A DNA stretch of 64,000 nucleotides from Chryseobacterium sp. JM1. Lineage in GTDB: Bacteria; Bacteroidota; Bacteroidia; Flavobacteriales; Weeksellaceae. The notes beneath the pieces were generated by a model, which was not told where the DNA came from, made no database searches, and was given only the letters and a program-made list of their open reading frames with translations. Shown piece by piece: positions 1-9,425 of the stretch (position 1 is its first letter; each line of letters starts with the position of its first letter). Position numbers and translations under genes: made by a program. The DNA lies in contig NZ_JPRN01000003.1 of assembly GCF_000737715.1 (NCBI RefSeq), positions 248,001 to 312,000 on the forward strand. Reading direction: 5' to 3'.

Positions 1-269
1 ATCTGTGACTGTTTTAAACTGAAGTGAGAACCCATTAGATCCTGTTGAGGAACTGTTATAGAAGGAGATACAAAGCCTTCCTTAAACTGTATTTCCTGGA
101 AATCAAGCATGACATCAGCCTGAATGAATCCTTTTAAATAGGCGTTCCATTTTCTTTCTGAAGCATCAGGTTCAGAAGAGAAGAGGAGGGTTTGTGATTG
201 AATTTTTGAATGAAAGAAAAAGGCAATAATGAATGCCGGTATTAACCTGTTCTGTTTCTTTTTTGTCAT
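1..269 (-). CDS. Outer-membrane porin, DcaP-like, N-terminal part only
   Basis: Reading leftward from ATG at 269 gives about 89 residues with no stop before the window edge, so the gene is cut off. The start has a basic MTKKKQNR stretch, a hydrophobic core and SQTL, which is a signal peptide. It is followed by WNAYLKGFIQADVMLDF, the first strand pattern (KGF-Q-D---DF) of DcaP/porin-type trimeric barrels. Family assignment rests on this short stretch alone. It is divergent from gcvP, with about 410 bp between the starts. Confidence 0.6.
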   Translation of the reverse strand, partial: MTKKKQNRLIPAFIIAFFFHSKIQSQTLLFSSEPDASERKWNAYLKGFIQADVMLDFQEIQFKEGFVSPSITVPQQDLMGSHFSLKQSQ

Positions 270-614
270 TAATGTGTTTTTAAGTTTGTTTTTTATGTCT
301 GAATGATCCTATTTTTTTAAGTTTTATGGTTAGTACTAATTTTAGTTTTGAGGGATTTTTTGTTCAATTGCGACCAAATGTACAAAATGGTATTATGAAG
401 TCATAAGTTCATAATTTTAGGTATTTGTTCAGTATATAGCGGATAAAAGGAGAATGTTTGAGGAGGGAATATTAAATATTTCTATGAGAGTTTTTTTTTC
501 AGGGAATAAATTTCATATAATGGTGAAATACCTAATTATATTTTTTTAACATTCGAAAAAGTTTTCATCTGAAATTTTAAGAATTTTTAGGAAAAACAAC
601 TGATATTTTCACAG

Positions 615-645
615 TTGTACAATCGTTTAAAAAAACGTAATTTTA
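615..645 (+). promoter_or_regulatory. Probable gcvP promoter
   Basis: TTG at 615-617, 20 bases, then TAATTTTA at 638-645, close to the Bacteroidota TTG-N17-23-TAnnTTTG pattern. It lies 36 bp before the gcvP start. The rest of 270-614 is AT-rich; I see no ORF and no recognisable glycine riboswitch in it. Confidence 0.5.
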
Positions 646-681
646 CGAATCTTTTTTACAAACAAAATCTAATAAATAAAA

Positions 682-3540
682 ATGAATACAGAACAGTTTG
701 TGAGCCGTCACATTTCCCTTAATGAAGCCGATAAACAGGCAATGCTGGAAAGATTGGGCGTTTCAAGTATTGAAGAACTAATTTCTCAAACCATTCCTTC
801 TTCTATCCGTTTAGAGAAAGACCTTGAGATCTCTGCACCGCTTTCAGAATACGAGATGCTGAACCATTCGAAAGATCTGGCATCGAAGAATACTGATTAT
901 ACGAGCTACATTGGTTTTGGATACCACAATACACTTTTGCCATCAGCTATTCAGAGAAATATCTTTGAAAACCCAAGCTGGTATACGGCGTATACTCCTT
1001 ATCAGGCTGAAATTGCACAGGGAAGGCTGGAAGCTCTTCTTAATTTCCAGACAGTAGTGTGCGATCTTACAGGTTTCGGACTGGCTAATGCTTCTCTTTT
1101 GGATGAATCTACAGCAGCAGCAGAAGCTATGCATATGTTCTTCAACAACAGAACGAAGGACCAGAAGAAAGCCAATGCCAACAAATTCTTCGTTTCCGAT
1201 CTTGTTTTACCTCAAACAGTTGCCGTTTTAAAAACGAAAGCTGAAGGTTTGGAAATCGAAATCGTGGAAGGTGACCACAAAACTCACGAGTTAGATGGAA
1301 GCTATTACGGTGTTTTACTACAGTATCCAGGGAAAAACGGTATCGTTTTAGACTATACTGAAGATATCGTAAACTATAAAAAATTAGATTTACAGGTCGT
1401 TGTAGCTTGTGATCCGATGGCTTTGGTTAAATTGAAATCTCCTGCTTCTATGGGTGCTGACTGTGCCGTTGGAACTTCCCAGAGATTTGGTATTCCATTA
1501 GGTTACGGAGGACCTCACGCTGCATTTTTCTCTTGTAAAGAAGATTACAAAAGAGACATTCCGGGAAGAATCATCGGGGTTTCTCAGGATATGTACGGAA
1601 AACGTGCATTGAGAATGGCACTTCAGACCAGAGAGCAGCACATTAAAAGAGAGAGAGCGACTTCCAATATCTGTACAGCACAGGTGCTTCTTGCGGTAAT
1701 GGCAGGAATGTATGCCGTTTATCACGGTCCAAAAGGATTAAACTATATCGCTGATCAGATCCACTTTAAAGCCAATGCTTTGAAAAACGGTCTTAAAGCA
1801 TTAGGATATCAGACAGTTGAAGAGCCAATCTTCGATACTGTAAAAATCACGATGAGTGAGGATGAGAAAGGAAGATTGATGAGAATGATGCTTGATCACA
1901 AACTTAACCTGAACTATTTTACAGAAGGGGTGGTAAGTATTGCGATCAACGAAAGTACAACATTGGAGAAATTAAACTATCTGATGGCTTCTTTCGCTCA
2001 GTTCAAAGACAAGCAGACCTTCAAATTAGAAATAAAAGAAGGATACAGCATTCCTGAGGAGAATTTAAGAAAAGACGAAATTCTTACGGAACAGGTATTC
2101 AACAAATACCATACTGAAACGGAATTGATGCGTTACATCAAACGTTTGGAAAGAAAAGATTTATCATTAACACATTCAATGATTTCTCTTGGTTCTTGTA
2201 CCATGAAACTGAACGCTGCTACTCAAATGTTGCCCCTTTCTTGGGATAACTGGGGAGCTGTTCACCCATTTGTACCGGTGGATCAGGCTGGAGGTTATCA
2301 GGAAATGATCAGAGAATTGGAGAAAGATTTAGCTGAAATCACTGGTTTCGCAGGAACTTCTCTTCAGCCAAACTCTGGAGCTCAGGGTGAATATGCAGGA
2401 TTAATGGTGATCAGAGAATATCACATTTCAAGAGGTGAAGGCCACAGAAATGTAGTATTGATCCCTCAGTCTGCACACGGAACCAACCCGGCTTCTGCAG
2501 CGATGGCAGGAATGAAGATTGTTGTCGTTAAAAACCTTGAAAGCGGAGAAATTGATTTCGAAGACTTGAAAGCTAAAACAGAGCAGAATTCTGAGAATTT
2601 ATCTTGTGTAATGATCACATATCCGTCTACTTACGGATTCTTCGATGCCAACATTAAAGAAATTACAAGCTTAATCCACGAGCACGGTGGACAGGTATAT
2701 ATGGACGGTGCCAACATGAATGCTCAGGTAGGATTCACAAGTCCAGGAAACATCGGAGCAGATGTTTGTCACCTGAACTTACACAAAACTTTCGCGATTC
2801 CTCACGGAGGTGGAGGTCCTGGAGTAGGTCCAATTTGTGTGGCTAAGCACTTAGTACCTTTCCTTCCTTCCAATGCCAATATCAGAATCGGTTCTAAAGA
2901 AGCGATCGAAGGTATTTCTGCAGCACCTTACGGTTCTGGTCTGATCCTTAATATTTCTTATTCTTACATCAAAATGTTAGGAACAGAGGGATTGAAAAAG
3001 GCTACAGGTCATGCCATCATGAATGCGAATTATCTTAAAGAAATTTTAGCAGAGCATTTCCCGATCCTTTACTCAAACGAGAGTGGAAGAGTAGCTCACG
3101 AGTGTATTGTAGACTTCCGTCAGTTCAAAACTTTAGGAATTGAAGTGGCTGATGTAGCGAAAAGACTAATGGATTATGGATTCCATGCTCCAACCGTTTC
3201 TTTCCCTGTAGCAGGAACATTGATGATTGAGCCTACAGAATCTGAAAGCAAGTCTGAAATTGACCGTTTTGCAGAAGCGTTAATCTCTATCAAAAAAGAA
3301 ATCGATGAGATTGCTAACGGAGAAGCAGATCAGGCGAACAACGTTCTTAAAAACGCTCCACACACTGAGCAGCTGGTAATCTCAGATTCTTGGGATAAAC
3401 CATACAGCAGAGAAAAGGCAGCTTATCCGCTAGACTGGGTAAGAGACCACAAATTCTTCGCTTCCGTATCCAGAGTTGATGAAGCTTATGGAGACAGAAA
3501 CTTAGTATGTACTTGTGAGCCGATTGAAGCTTATATGTAA
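682..3540 (+). CDS. gcvP: Glycine dehydrogenase (decarboxylating), P-protein
   Basis: The PLP-dependent P-protein of the glycine cleavage system decarboxylates glycine and passes the aminomethyl group to the lipoyl H-protein. At 952 aa this is the full-length fused form, with both the N-terminal and C-terminal halves of the homodimeric enzyme. Seen: the SLGSCTMKLNAA motif mid-protein, the glycine-rich HGGGGPGVGP loop, and HLNLHKTFAIPHG with the expected PLP-binding lysine. The start ATG follows a good promoter. No other gcv gene is adjacent, which is common in Flavobacteriia. A strong hairpin terminator follows the stop. Confidence 0.97.
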   Translation: MNTEQFVSRHISLNEADKQAMLERLGVSSIEELISQTIPSSIRLEKDLEISAPLSEYEMLNHSKDLASKNTDYTSYIGFGYHNTLLPSAIQRNIFENPSWYTAYTPYQAEIAQGRLEALLNFQTVVCDLTGFGLANASLLDESTAAAEAMHMFFNNRTKDQKKANANKFFVSDLVLPQTVAVLKTKAEGLEIEIVEGDHKTHELDGSYYGVLLQYPGKNGIVLDYTEDIVNYKKLDLQVVVACDPMALVKLKSPASMGADCAVGTSQRFGIPLGYGGPHAAFFSCKEDYKRDIPGRIIGVSQDMYGKRALRMALQTREQHIKRERATSNICTAQVLLAVMAGMYAVYHGPKGLNYIADQIHFKANALKNGLKALGYQTVEEPIFDTVKITMSEDEKGRLMRMMLDHKLNLNYFTEGVVSIAINESTTLEKLNYLMASFAQFKDKQTFKLEIKEGYSIPEENLRKDEILTEQVFNKYHTETELMRYIKRLERKDLSLTHSMISLGSCTMKLNAATQMLPLSWDNWGAVHPFVPVDQAGGYQEMIRELEKDLAEITGFAGTSLQPNSGAQGEYAGLMVIREYHISRGEGHRNVVLIPQSAHGTNPASAAMAGMKIVVVKNLESGEIDFEDLKAKTEQNSENLSCVMITYPSTYGFFDANIKEITSLIHEHGGQVYMDGANMNAQVGFTSPGNIGADVCHLNLHKTFAIPHGGGGPGVGPICVAKHLVPFLPSNANIRIGSKEAIEGISAAPYGSGLILNISYSYIKMLGTEGLKKATGHAIMNANYLKEILAEHFPILYSNESGRVAHECIVDFRQFKTLGIEVADVAKRLMDYGFHAPTVSFPVAGTLMIEPTESESKSEIDRFAEALISIKKEIDEIANGEADQANNVLKNAPHTEQLVISDSWDKPYSREKAAYPLDWVRDHKFFASVSRVDEAYGDRNLVCTCEPIEAYM

Positions 3541-3560
3541 TCATTGACTATAAATATAAG

Positions 3561-3587
3561 ACACCCGTTTAGATTCTAAACGGGTGT
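3561..3587. terminator. Intrinsic terminator, gcvP / small lipoprotein
   Basis: ACACCCGTTTAGA-TTCTAAACGGGTGT forms a near-perfect hairpin followed by a T-run on the + strand. It lies between two convergent genes and could serve both. Confidence 0.9.
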
Positions 3588-3611
3588 TTTTCTTTTGTTA
3601 TTTTATCTCTC

Positions 3612-3794
3612 TTACCTTCTTCGATAGCTGTAAGCCACAAGAAGTGCAACAGCCATGGCACCAAAAGTGACCATTGAAACTGTTTTAATGGATAACTCAC
3701 TGTCTTTTGCTGATGATGTATTTTGAGATTTCTCACATGAAGACAAGAATACTGCTGTCAAGAATAGACAGCCCAAGAGTAATTTTTTAATCAT
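3612..3794 (-). CDS. Small lipoprotein with C-terminal membrane segment
   Basis: 60 aa. The N-terminus (MIKKLLLGCLFLTAVFLSSC) is a lipoprotein signal peptide with an LSSC lipobox. A short Ser/Lys/Glu linker follows, then a second hydrophobic segment (about residues 41-57) ending in YSYRRR. A lipid-anchored protein with a hydrophobic C-terminus and a basic tail recalls sorting tails that are cut by a membrane protease, but no named family is recognised. It is convergent with gcvP. Compare the similarly built ORF at 8966-9175. Confidence 0.6.
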   Translation of the reverse strand: MIKKLLLGCLFLTAVFLSSCEKSQNTSSAKDSELSIKTVSMVTFGAMAVALLVAYSYRRR

Positions 3795-4200
3795 AAATGT
3801 ATTTGTTTGGTTATTAGGTTTTTATGAGCAAAAAATATGCCGAGTGTGCTGTTTGATTAAGATTTCTGTATGCAATAAATAGGAAGTCAATTGGTATTCT
3901 TCTCTGATATTAGTTTTATCAAATAAGATTAATAAAAAAACCGTAAAATATGTTACTTTACGATTATTTTCTGTCGAACAGTTTGGAAGTTTTGCGAACG
4001 GAAAATTTTATAGATAACAAATCCCTTTCAGTAATGAGAGAGATTTTTGTTTTTAGATATAAATCGAAATTTATACGCCTAGTCGTCATTGTGACAGAAA
4101 CAATTTATTTTTTAAATTTAGATAAAATTATATTAAAATAAATAATCTGACTCTTGGAAAGCAGATTATTTGATTAATGTAGAAATGATATTAGGTGTTG
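3795..4200. other. Intergenic, AT-rich, with a hairpin
   Basis: No supported gene. A 63-codon + strand ORF (3950-4141) has no family likeness. AATAATCTG (4141-4149) and CAGATTATT (4162-4170) form a 9-bp inverted repeat just past the stop of the HNH gene and may end its transcript. Confidence 0.4.
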
Positions 4201-4872
4201 TTATTTTTTTATATATTTTTTTAATAATGCTTCTTCCAATAATTTATCATATTTTTTAAGAGTTGTCACTTCGTTAACAATCAATAAACCACTTCTTTTT
4301 TCTGTTTTATGTACACTATCAAGCTCGAATAAATTAATGTAATTCCTTCCCTTTCTAGAATATGGTTTTGATTTAATAAGTATTTGACCATTTTTTGTTA
4401 CAAAACTAATATGTCTTTCAATGTTATCAAAATAAGGATGAACAATGTTGAAAGTACATTTTGAATATAATGTATTTAATTTACTTATAGTATTTTGTTC
4501 TTTTTTTAAATCATAATTGCAATGATGGCAAGCTAAAGCTAAGTTTGTAGGCTCAAACATAAATTGAGGATATGATTTATGACCTTTTGGAGCAATATGT
4601 TCTCTCTCTAAAGGACCACAATGGTTTTTATGAAGACCACAATAGATACAGTAATGTCCCTGTATTGTTTCTAATTTAGTTTTAATTTTAGTAATGACAT
4701 AATCACGGTCCTTTCTCATTACTTTACTTGTAGCTTTTATCTTACCTTCAAATTCACCCCCAGTTAGTGGAAAAAGGCCATTGATTATTTTTTGTTCTTT
4801 CTTAAAATATTTAAATTGCTTTCCTTGAAGACTTTGAAAAAAGAAAGGCTTATCCTTTTTTGCTTTTAACAT
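4201..4872 (-). CDS. HNH endonuclease, Septu PtuB-like
   Basis: 223 aa. The HNH fold is clear: HYCIYCG (first zinc Cys pair), then EREHIAPKGHKSYP (catalytic His of the HNH core), then NLALACHHCN (Asn and second Cys pair). This Cys2/EH-PK/N--CHHCN layout is that of PtuB-type nucleases, which pair with an ATPase in Septu anti-phage systems. The gene overlaps the 3' end of the upstream ATPase gene by 23 bp, so the two are translationally linked. Base composition is much more AT-rich than gcvP or the S41 gene next door, a sign of recent transfer. The role in defence is inferred from the pair. Confidence 0.85.
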   Translation of the reverse strand: MLKAKKDKPFFFQSLQGKQFKYFKKEQKIINGLFPLTGGEFEGKIKATSKVMRKDRDYVITKIKTKLETIQGHYCIYCGLHKNHCGPLEREHIAPKGHKSYPQFMFEPTNLALACHHCNYDLKKEQNTISKLNTLYSKCTFNIVHPYFDNIERHISFVTKNGQILIKSKPYSRKGRNYINLFELDSVHKTEKRSGLLIVNEVTTLKKYDKLLEEALLKKYIKK

Positions 4873-6280
4873 AAATTTTTGCTTCTTTTATTATTTCATG
4901 TAATGGATCTCCTGTTGTAAAATCAAACTCTTCTATTTTATCGATGTATTCATTGATTCTATTATAATCTTTAGATCTGTTTGAGATTAAAGATAGCAGC
5001 GTCTTTAAATCATATTCGAAAAAATGATTTCGAGTAGTTGCAACACCAAAAACTTCATAAAGTATTGCTTCAGGTGACCAACCAAATGGTGTATATTCTT
5101 TCAGTTCAACTGAAAATTTGTTGTGGGTACTATTTAAAACTAATAATGAACTAAAACTTTCTTTTAAATCAGATAAAATAAAGTGAGAATGCGTTGCTAT
5201 TAATACATGGCAACCAGTATAACCACTCAAAAATTTTTTTAATAATTCTATATATTTTAATTGCCATGAAGGATGTAAACTAATTTCCGGTTCATCAATA
5301 AAGATTATTGAATTTGATTTTAATTCAGGTATAGCTCTTATAAAAGTCATTAATAATCCTATTTCTCCTGTACTTGAATCTTGAATATCAAATTGGTTGT
5401 CACCTTTTTGTAGAAAGATTGAATCATAGGTTAATAAATTTAACCTTCTTAATAAAGAAATAAATCTAAACTCACTAAGAAATTTTTGATTTGAATTATC
5501 GGAATCTTTTAAATTAATTTGAAAGTAGAAAGCAGGTTTCTGACTTTTATTTTCTTCAAAAATATTTTTGTTTTGCTTTAGAAATTGTACAAAATTCGCT
5601 ATAAATTCTTTATCATTTGAGTATTTCTCTAAAATCTTTGATTGTTGTCTGTAAAAACCTTTATTTGAAATATCCTTAAGGTATAATTGTAATGATTCGG
5701 AGGTTGTTGAGTTACTTAAAAATTCTGAATATCTATGACTTGGATTATAGGTTTTTCTTAAGCTTATTCTAATAATTGGTTCTATTTTTAAAAAATTGAA
5801 TAATTGTTTGGCTTTTTTTACAAAATGAATATCATCTAAATTTTCATTAAATACATCCATTAAATCATTAATAATAGCTCTCTTGTGGCTATTTATCCCC
5901 TGATTTCTAACTCCTATATATGAGTATTGAGTATCTGATTTAACATTATGTGGGAATTTATCAAAAATGCTATTAGAAATAGAAATAAGATTAAGATTAT
6001 CAATATTTTCAGGTAAAGTCGTTTCAGAACTCAAAAGATAATTAATCTTATTATTATATAAGTATTCTATTTTAAATTTTTCTTGAATATTTTTGATCCT
6101 TGGATTCAGTTTCTGTCTGAAAATATTTAAAATATTGACTAGGAATCTACTTTTACCCGAAGCATTATTTCCAATTATAACTGTAAAAAAATTATTTTCT
6201 ATATTAATAATTGTTTCCTTGCTAACTGGAAAAAAGTATTCTCCAATTTTTGCACTAATTATTCTAAATCCTTTTGGCAT
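4850..6280 (-). CDS. AAA/ABC-type ATPase, Septu PtuA-like
   Basis: 476 aa. Walker A VIIGNNASGKSRF lies near residue 35, a signature-like SSTGEIGLLMTF near 300, Walker B SIIFIDEPEISLHPSW near 325, and the switch His in LIATHSHFIL near 358. This is the SMC/RecF-like ATPase layout with a long central insert (Walker A to signature, about 260 aa). The C-terminal SPEAILYEVFGVATTRN stretch resembles ATPases that partner HNH nucleases. With the overlapping HNH gene it forms a two-gene Septu-like unit. Strongly AT-rich. Other two-gene ATPase/nuclease defences (OLD-like, retron-associated PtuAB) are alternatives; I see no reverse transcriptase or retron RNA here. Confidence 0.85.
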   Translation of the reverse strand: MPKGFRIISAKIGEYFFPVSKETIINIENNFFTVIIGNNASGKSRFLVNILNIFRQKLNPRIKNIQEKFKIEYLYNNKINYLLSSETTLPENIDNLNLISISNSIFDKFPHNVKSDTQYSYIGVRNQGINSHKRAIINDLMDVFNENLDDIHFVKKAKQLFNFLKIEPIIRISLRKTYNPSHRYSEFLSNSTTSESLQLYLKDISNKGFYRQQSKILEKYSNDKEFIANFVQFLKQNKNIFEENKSQKPAFYFQINLKDSDNSNQKFLSEFRFISLLRRLNLLTYDSIFLQKGDNQFDIQDSSTGEIGLLMTFIRAIPELKSNSIIFIDEPEISLHPSWQLKYIELLKKFLSGYTGCHVLIATHSHFILSDLKESFSSLLVLNSTHNKFSVELKEYTPFGWSPEAILYEVFGVATTRNHFFEYDLKTLLSLISNRSKDYNRINEYIDKIEEFDFTTGDPLHEIIKEAKIYVKSKKG

Positions 6281-6534
6281 GATAAGTTATTAAAAATTTT
6301 CCTCAGTGAATTATTATATATTTGTTTATGACACAAAGCCATGGTATTGTACTAATTCATAAAATATTTTGCTAAAAATAAATAAAATATCCAATAAAAA
6401 CCAATAGTTAATTCAATCTATGATGATATAAGTAGGTGTTTTAAAATTGAATTTAATTTTTATTTTAAAGTATCCCACCAACATGACAATAAAACATCAA
6501 ATTTCCTTACGGAAAACCATAATCACAAACTAAA

Positions 6535-6559
6535 AACCCTTCTCAAAAAGAAAAGGGTT
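6535..6559 (-). terminator. Weak hairpin after the S41 peptidase gene
   Basis: AACCCTT (6535-6541) pairs with AAGGGTT (6553-6559) just downstream of the stop at 6585. On the - strand it is followed by AT-rich DNA rather than a clean T-run. Confidence 0.45.
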
Positions 6560-6584
6560 CATTATTTTGTACAGGAAAATATTT

Positions 6585-8048
6585 CTAGTTCCCGTTCAGT
6601 ACACCATTTACATAATCCGTCCACTCATACACCGGAATGCTTCTGTCCAGATAAAAATCAGGCTGTAATCCTTTTGCATCAATCGTAAAATCGGGAATAC
6701 GCATACTTCTTGAAAGCGAATAGCCTAATTCAAATTCCTTACACGGCGAAGGAACATAATACATATTGGAAACGTCTAAAACACCATAAGTAGTGGTTCC
6801 GAATAGCTTCACTTTCTTACTTTGTTTGGCGGCAAGCAAAAACTGTTCGTCGGTACTTCCATTTCGCTGATTAATGATAATTCCTACATTCTTGGGATAA
6901 GGATAAATGGTATCGAACTTAGTAATACTCACTATACCTTCATTGAGATTGACAAATTTACCCTGCTGTTTTTCTAAGGTGTTAAATGCAGATTGAGCCC
7001 ATTTTTTATTCTCCTCACTGAATCCGTATTCCGGCTTATTGATAAAGTCCAGCATTCTTTGGTTGTTCAGTTGGGTAGAAAGATATTCTACACCTACGGT
7101 TCTGATTGGGTTGGTGTAAATCAAAGGCAGAATATTGCTGTAACTGGCATCACTTCCTCCGGTTCCGTTTCTGATGTCAATGATCAGGTTTTCAGTGGAG
7201 GTGATTTTATCTTTGTTGGCTGCAATGACACTGTCAATCTTTTGTTTTTGAGAAGCCTGGAAAGATGGAATTCTTAAATACAGCGTTTTTTCATTTAATT
7301 TTTCTACATAAGGTTGATTAGCGCCTATCGATTTAAAGTACTGCGTATATTTTGGATCATCTTCAATCTTAGGATACACTCTGGAAAGGCTGAAATCTCC
7401 GATCTGTAAATGATTCTTTCCGGTTAATGTAATCTCTTTAGATTCCGCCGCAGAACGGTCACGCATATAAAAAACAGAGCTTGCTGGTTTGCCTTCCGAA
7501 ATGTTAAGCTTCATTTTTACCTGGCCTTTGGTCCAGTTTTCCGCTCCTGATTCTATGATAAATCCTACATACTGATTTCCTACTTTTTTAATTCCAATGG
7601 TGTACGGGTCGGTTACCCAGATTCCTTCGTAATCAGAGGTTTTCTTTTTATCCAGGTACTTCTTGAAATCCTGAGTGTCTACCGGTAAGGTTTCCCATTT
7701 GACAGCCGGGCTTTCCTGTTTTATAGTATTAGCGGTCTTTGGTGTTTCCTTGTTGATAGGTCTTATTGCAATATGTCCGGAACGGAAAAAAGATAACCAT
7801 TCGTAAAGAACAGGTCCGCATTCTGTAAAGGTTTTAACCGATTTTACTTTCTCAGATATGGTTTTATTATGGGCTTCGTAAGCCTGATTTCCTTTTTGCT
7901 TTAATGCATATTCAAAACCCGCATCGTTGGCTTCGAAAGTTTTTTTAACCCACTCATAATTTTTTGTGCAATCGCAAGTCTGGGCGTAAACTGATGTTGT
8001 AGTGAGTGTAAATAAAGACGAAATGAATACGGCTTTTAAGTTTTTCAT
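6585..8048 (-). CDS. S41-family peptidase-like exported protein
   Basis: 487 aa with a signal peptide ending VYAQ. The C-terminal half has the S41 (tail-specific/C-terminal processing peptidase) core: NLIIDIRNGTGGSDASY, then VGIIINQRNGSTDEQFLLAA, in which the Ser after Gly is the expected nucleophile position, then KLFGTTTYGVLD. No PDZ domain is evident; the N-terminal part (residues 20-230) is a lineage-specific beta-rich module. Probably acts in the periplasm or at the cell surface. The substrate cannot be told. Single-gene unit. Confidence 0.75.
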   Translation of the reverse strand: MKNLKAVFISSLFTLTTTSVYAQTCDCTKNYEWVKKTFEANDAGFEYALKQKGNQAYEAHNKTISEKVKSVKTFTECGPVLYEWLSFFRSGHIAIRPINKETPKTANTIKQESPAVKWETLPVDTQDFKKYLDKKKTSDYEGIWVTDPYTIGIKKVGNQYVGFIIESGAENWTKGQVKMKLNISEGKPASSVFYMRDRSAAESKEITLTGKNHLQIGDFSLSRVYPKIEDDPKYTQYFKSIGANQPYVEKLNEKTLYLRIPSFQASQKQKIDSVIAANKDKITSTENLIIDIRNGTGGSDASYSNILPLIYTNPIRTVGVEYLSTQLNNQRMLDFINKPEYGFSEENKKWAQSAFNTLEKQQGKFVNLNEGIVSITKFDTIYPYPKNVGIIINQRNGSTDEQFLLAAKQSKKVKLFGTTTYGVLDVSNMYYVPSPCKEFELGYSLSRSMRIPDFTIDAKGLQPDFYLDRSIPVYEWTDYVNGVLNGN

Positions 8049-8269
8049 GGATTTAATTTATAATAAAAACATCCGGTTGGTTTGAAATATTACATTCTTT
8101 TGCTTTCTCGTAATGAGCATTTAAGTCAATGTAATAAGCAATCCCGATAAGATGGTGTTAAAAATAAATAAATATCCCGTGAAAAGCAATTTTTAAATCA
8201 TTGGTCAATGAAATCAATACTTTTTAATGAAAATGTTTAATAAAAGAACTGAAATGTAAGTTTCTGCAT

Positions 8270-8839
8270 TCATACACTTTTTCTCCATTGAATTTCGACA
8301 TATTTTGTACAATCGTTTTTCATATCATCAAAGCCATCAAGTAAAATTGCTGAGCCTCCATTTTTTACAACGTCTTTTACTGTGTCATAGATCTCTTTGG
8401 CTCCTTGCGGGCCTTGTCCACGTAGGTCGAATACAATGTTTTTGGTCTTTGAAAGAGTAGCGTATAAAGAGAGTATTTTTCTTAGGGTTCTATCAAGTGT
8501 ATTGACTTTTGTCTTTTCATTGATCGATGCCGTCTCATAAACTTGTGTTGTATATGGACAATCTGAATGAGCATTCTTTTTTAAGTATTTCCCAACAGTC
8601 ACCGGATTAAAAAAACTTTTGACTGCAGATTCAGAAAAATGTTCTACGAATGTCATGTCTTGATGGATAACGACATTTTCATGTGATACTCTTCCACAAA
8701 AAATGTCACTAAGAAACATTGCTGTTTCGTAGAAGTGGGGTCCACTGAATAGATTCAAAACAACAATGTCTCCAACGTTCAAGCCGAATGGAGGTATACA
8801 AAATGTATCAGTTTCTATTCCCTTATTTTCGAGCAGCAT
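8270..8839 (-). CDS. Degenerate ABC-ATPase-fold protein
   Basis: 189 aa from ATG 8839; the frame is open further upstream to about 8960 with only non-ATG starts, so the start is uncertain. The sequence follows ABC-2 type ATPases without their catalytic residues. FGLNVGDIVVLNLFSGPHF matches the strand-plus-P-loop region, but GPNGAGKST is lost. NPVTVGKYLKKN matches the region after the Q-loop. NIVFDLRGQGPQGAKEIYD matches Walker B (usual LDEP-GLDP-G), but the Glu is gone, and the switch His position reads LLDGF. The stretch is intact over its length, so it may be a non-hydrolysing paralogue rather than debris. The likeness was judged by eye. Confidence 0.45.
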   Translation of the reverse strand: MLLENKGIETDTFCIPPFGLNVGDIVVLNLFSGPHFYETAMFLSDIFCGRVSHENVVIHQDMTFVEHFSESAVKSFFNPVTVGKYLKKNAHSDCPYTTQVYETASINEKTKVNTLDRTLRKILSLYATLSKTKNIVFDLRGQGPQGAKEIYDTVKDVVKNGGSAILLDGFDDMKNDCTKYVEIQWRKSV

Positions 8840-8965
8840 TCTTTTTATTATTTCAAATATTTTGCTAAAATTAATAAAATTGCATTCCAAAGCAGTCCCC
8901 AATTCAACTGTGTTGAAAAGAAAGATGGAAAAACTGTAATGGGAGAATAAACCTGGGTTTTATTT

Positions 8966-9175
8966 TCAACCCTTCCGCTTAATTTTTGTAGAGATATAGA
9001 AAATAATAAAAATCGTAGCAATCGTTAGGCACGTAGCTAAAAATGTGCTTTTTATGGTTTCACTTTCGTTGTTGGTTGAAGAGCCGGAGCAGTCGATCAA
9101 AAGAAATACAACAGCTAAAATACAAGATGATATTCCGAAAGATTTCCGGAGGGAATTAAACATATTTTGTTTCAT
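8966..9175 (-). CDS. Small membrane protein with lipobox-like N-terminus
   Basis: 69 aa. There are two hydrophobic segments: residues 14-29, ending LLIDCSGSS (lipobox-like Cys followed by Ser/Asn/Glu), and residues 43-62, ending STKIKRKG. The layout (lipid signal, polar linker, C-terminal transmembrane helix, basic tail) is the same as in the 60-aa ORF at 3612-3794, with little sequence identity. It lies just upstream of the degenerate ABC-like gene in the same direction and could be in one transcript with it. Function unknown. Confidence 0.45.
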   Translation of the reverse strand: MKQNMFNSLRKSFGISSCILAVVFLLIDCSGSSTNNESETIKSTFLATCLTIATIFIIFYISTKIKRKG

Positions 9176-9425
9176 GATGACGGTATTTGTGTTTCCGTAA
9201 ATCTATAAATAAAATACATATAAATGATTAAAAATGAAGACATTAACATTTTTAACGTAAATTTTTAACGAGTGAAGGACAATTTGCTGTTTTTAGAATA
9301 ACAGACCGTTTTTTTTGAAAAAAATATAAAAGCCAGATAAAAGGAGATGATGTTCTGATGATAGAATTTAAACACAAATTTGTTGCACAAATATCACAAT
9401 CTTATATTCAAAATCAATACATTTC

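Noticed and set aside
270..681. Glycine riboswitch before gcvP
   Set aside because: No paired-aptamer pattern seen; the leader after the promoter is only about 30 nt.
3950..4141. 63-codon + strand ORF
   Set aside because: AT-rich chance frame, no motif, ends in the inverted repeat after the HNH gene.
9360..9400. TTTGTTGCACAAAT as an eighth operator
   Set aside because: Only one half-site (GTTGCA) fits; the left half does not, and no promoter of the regulon is nearby.
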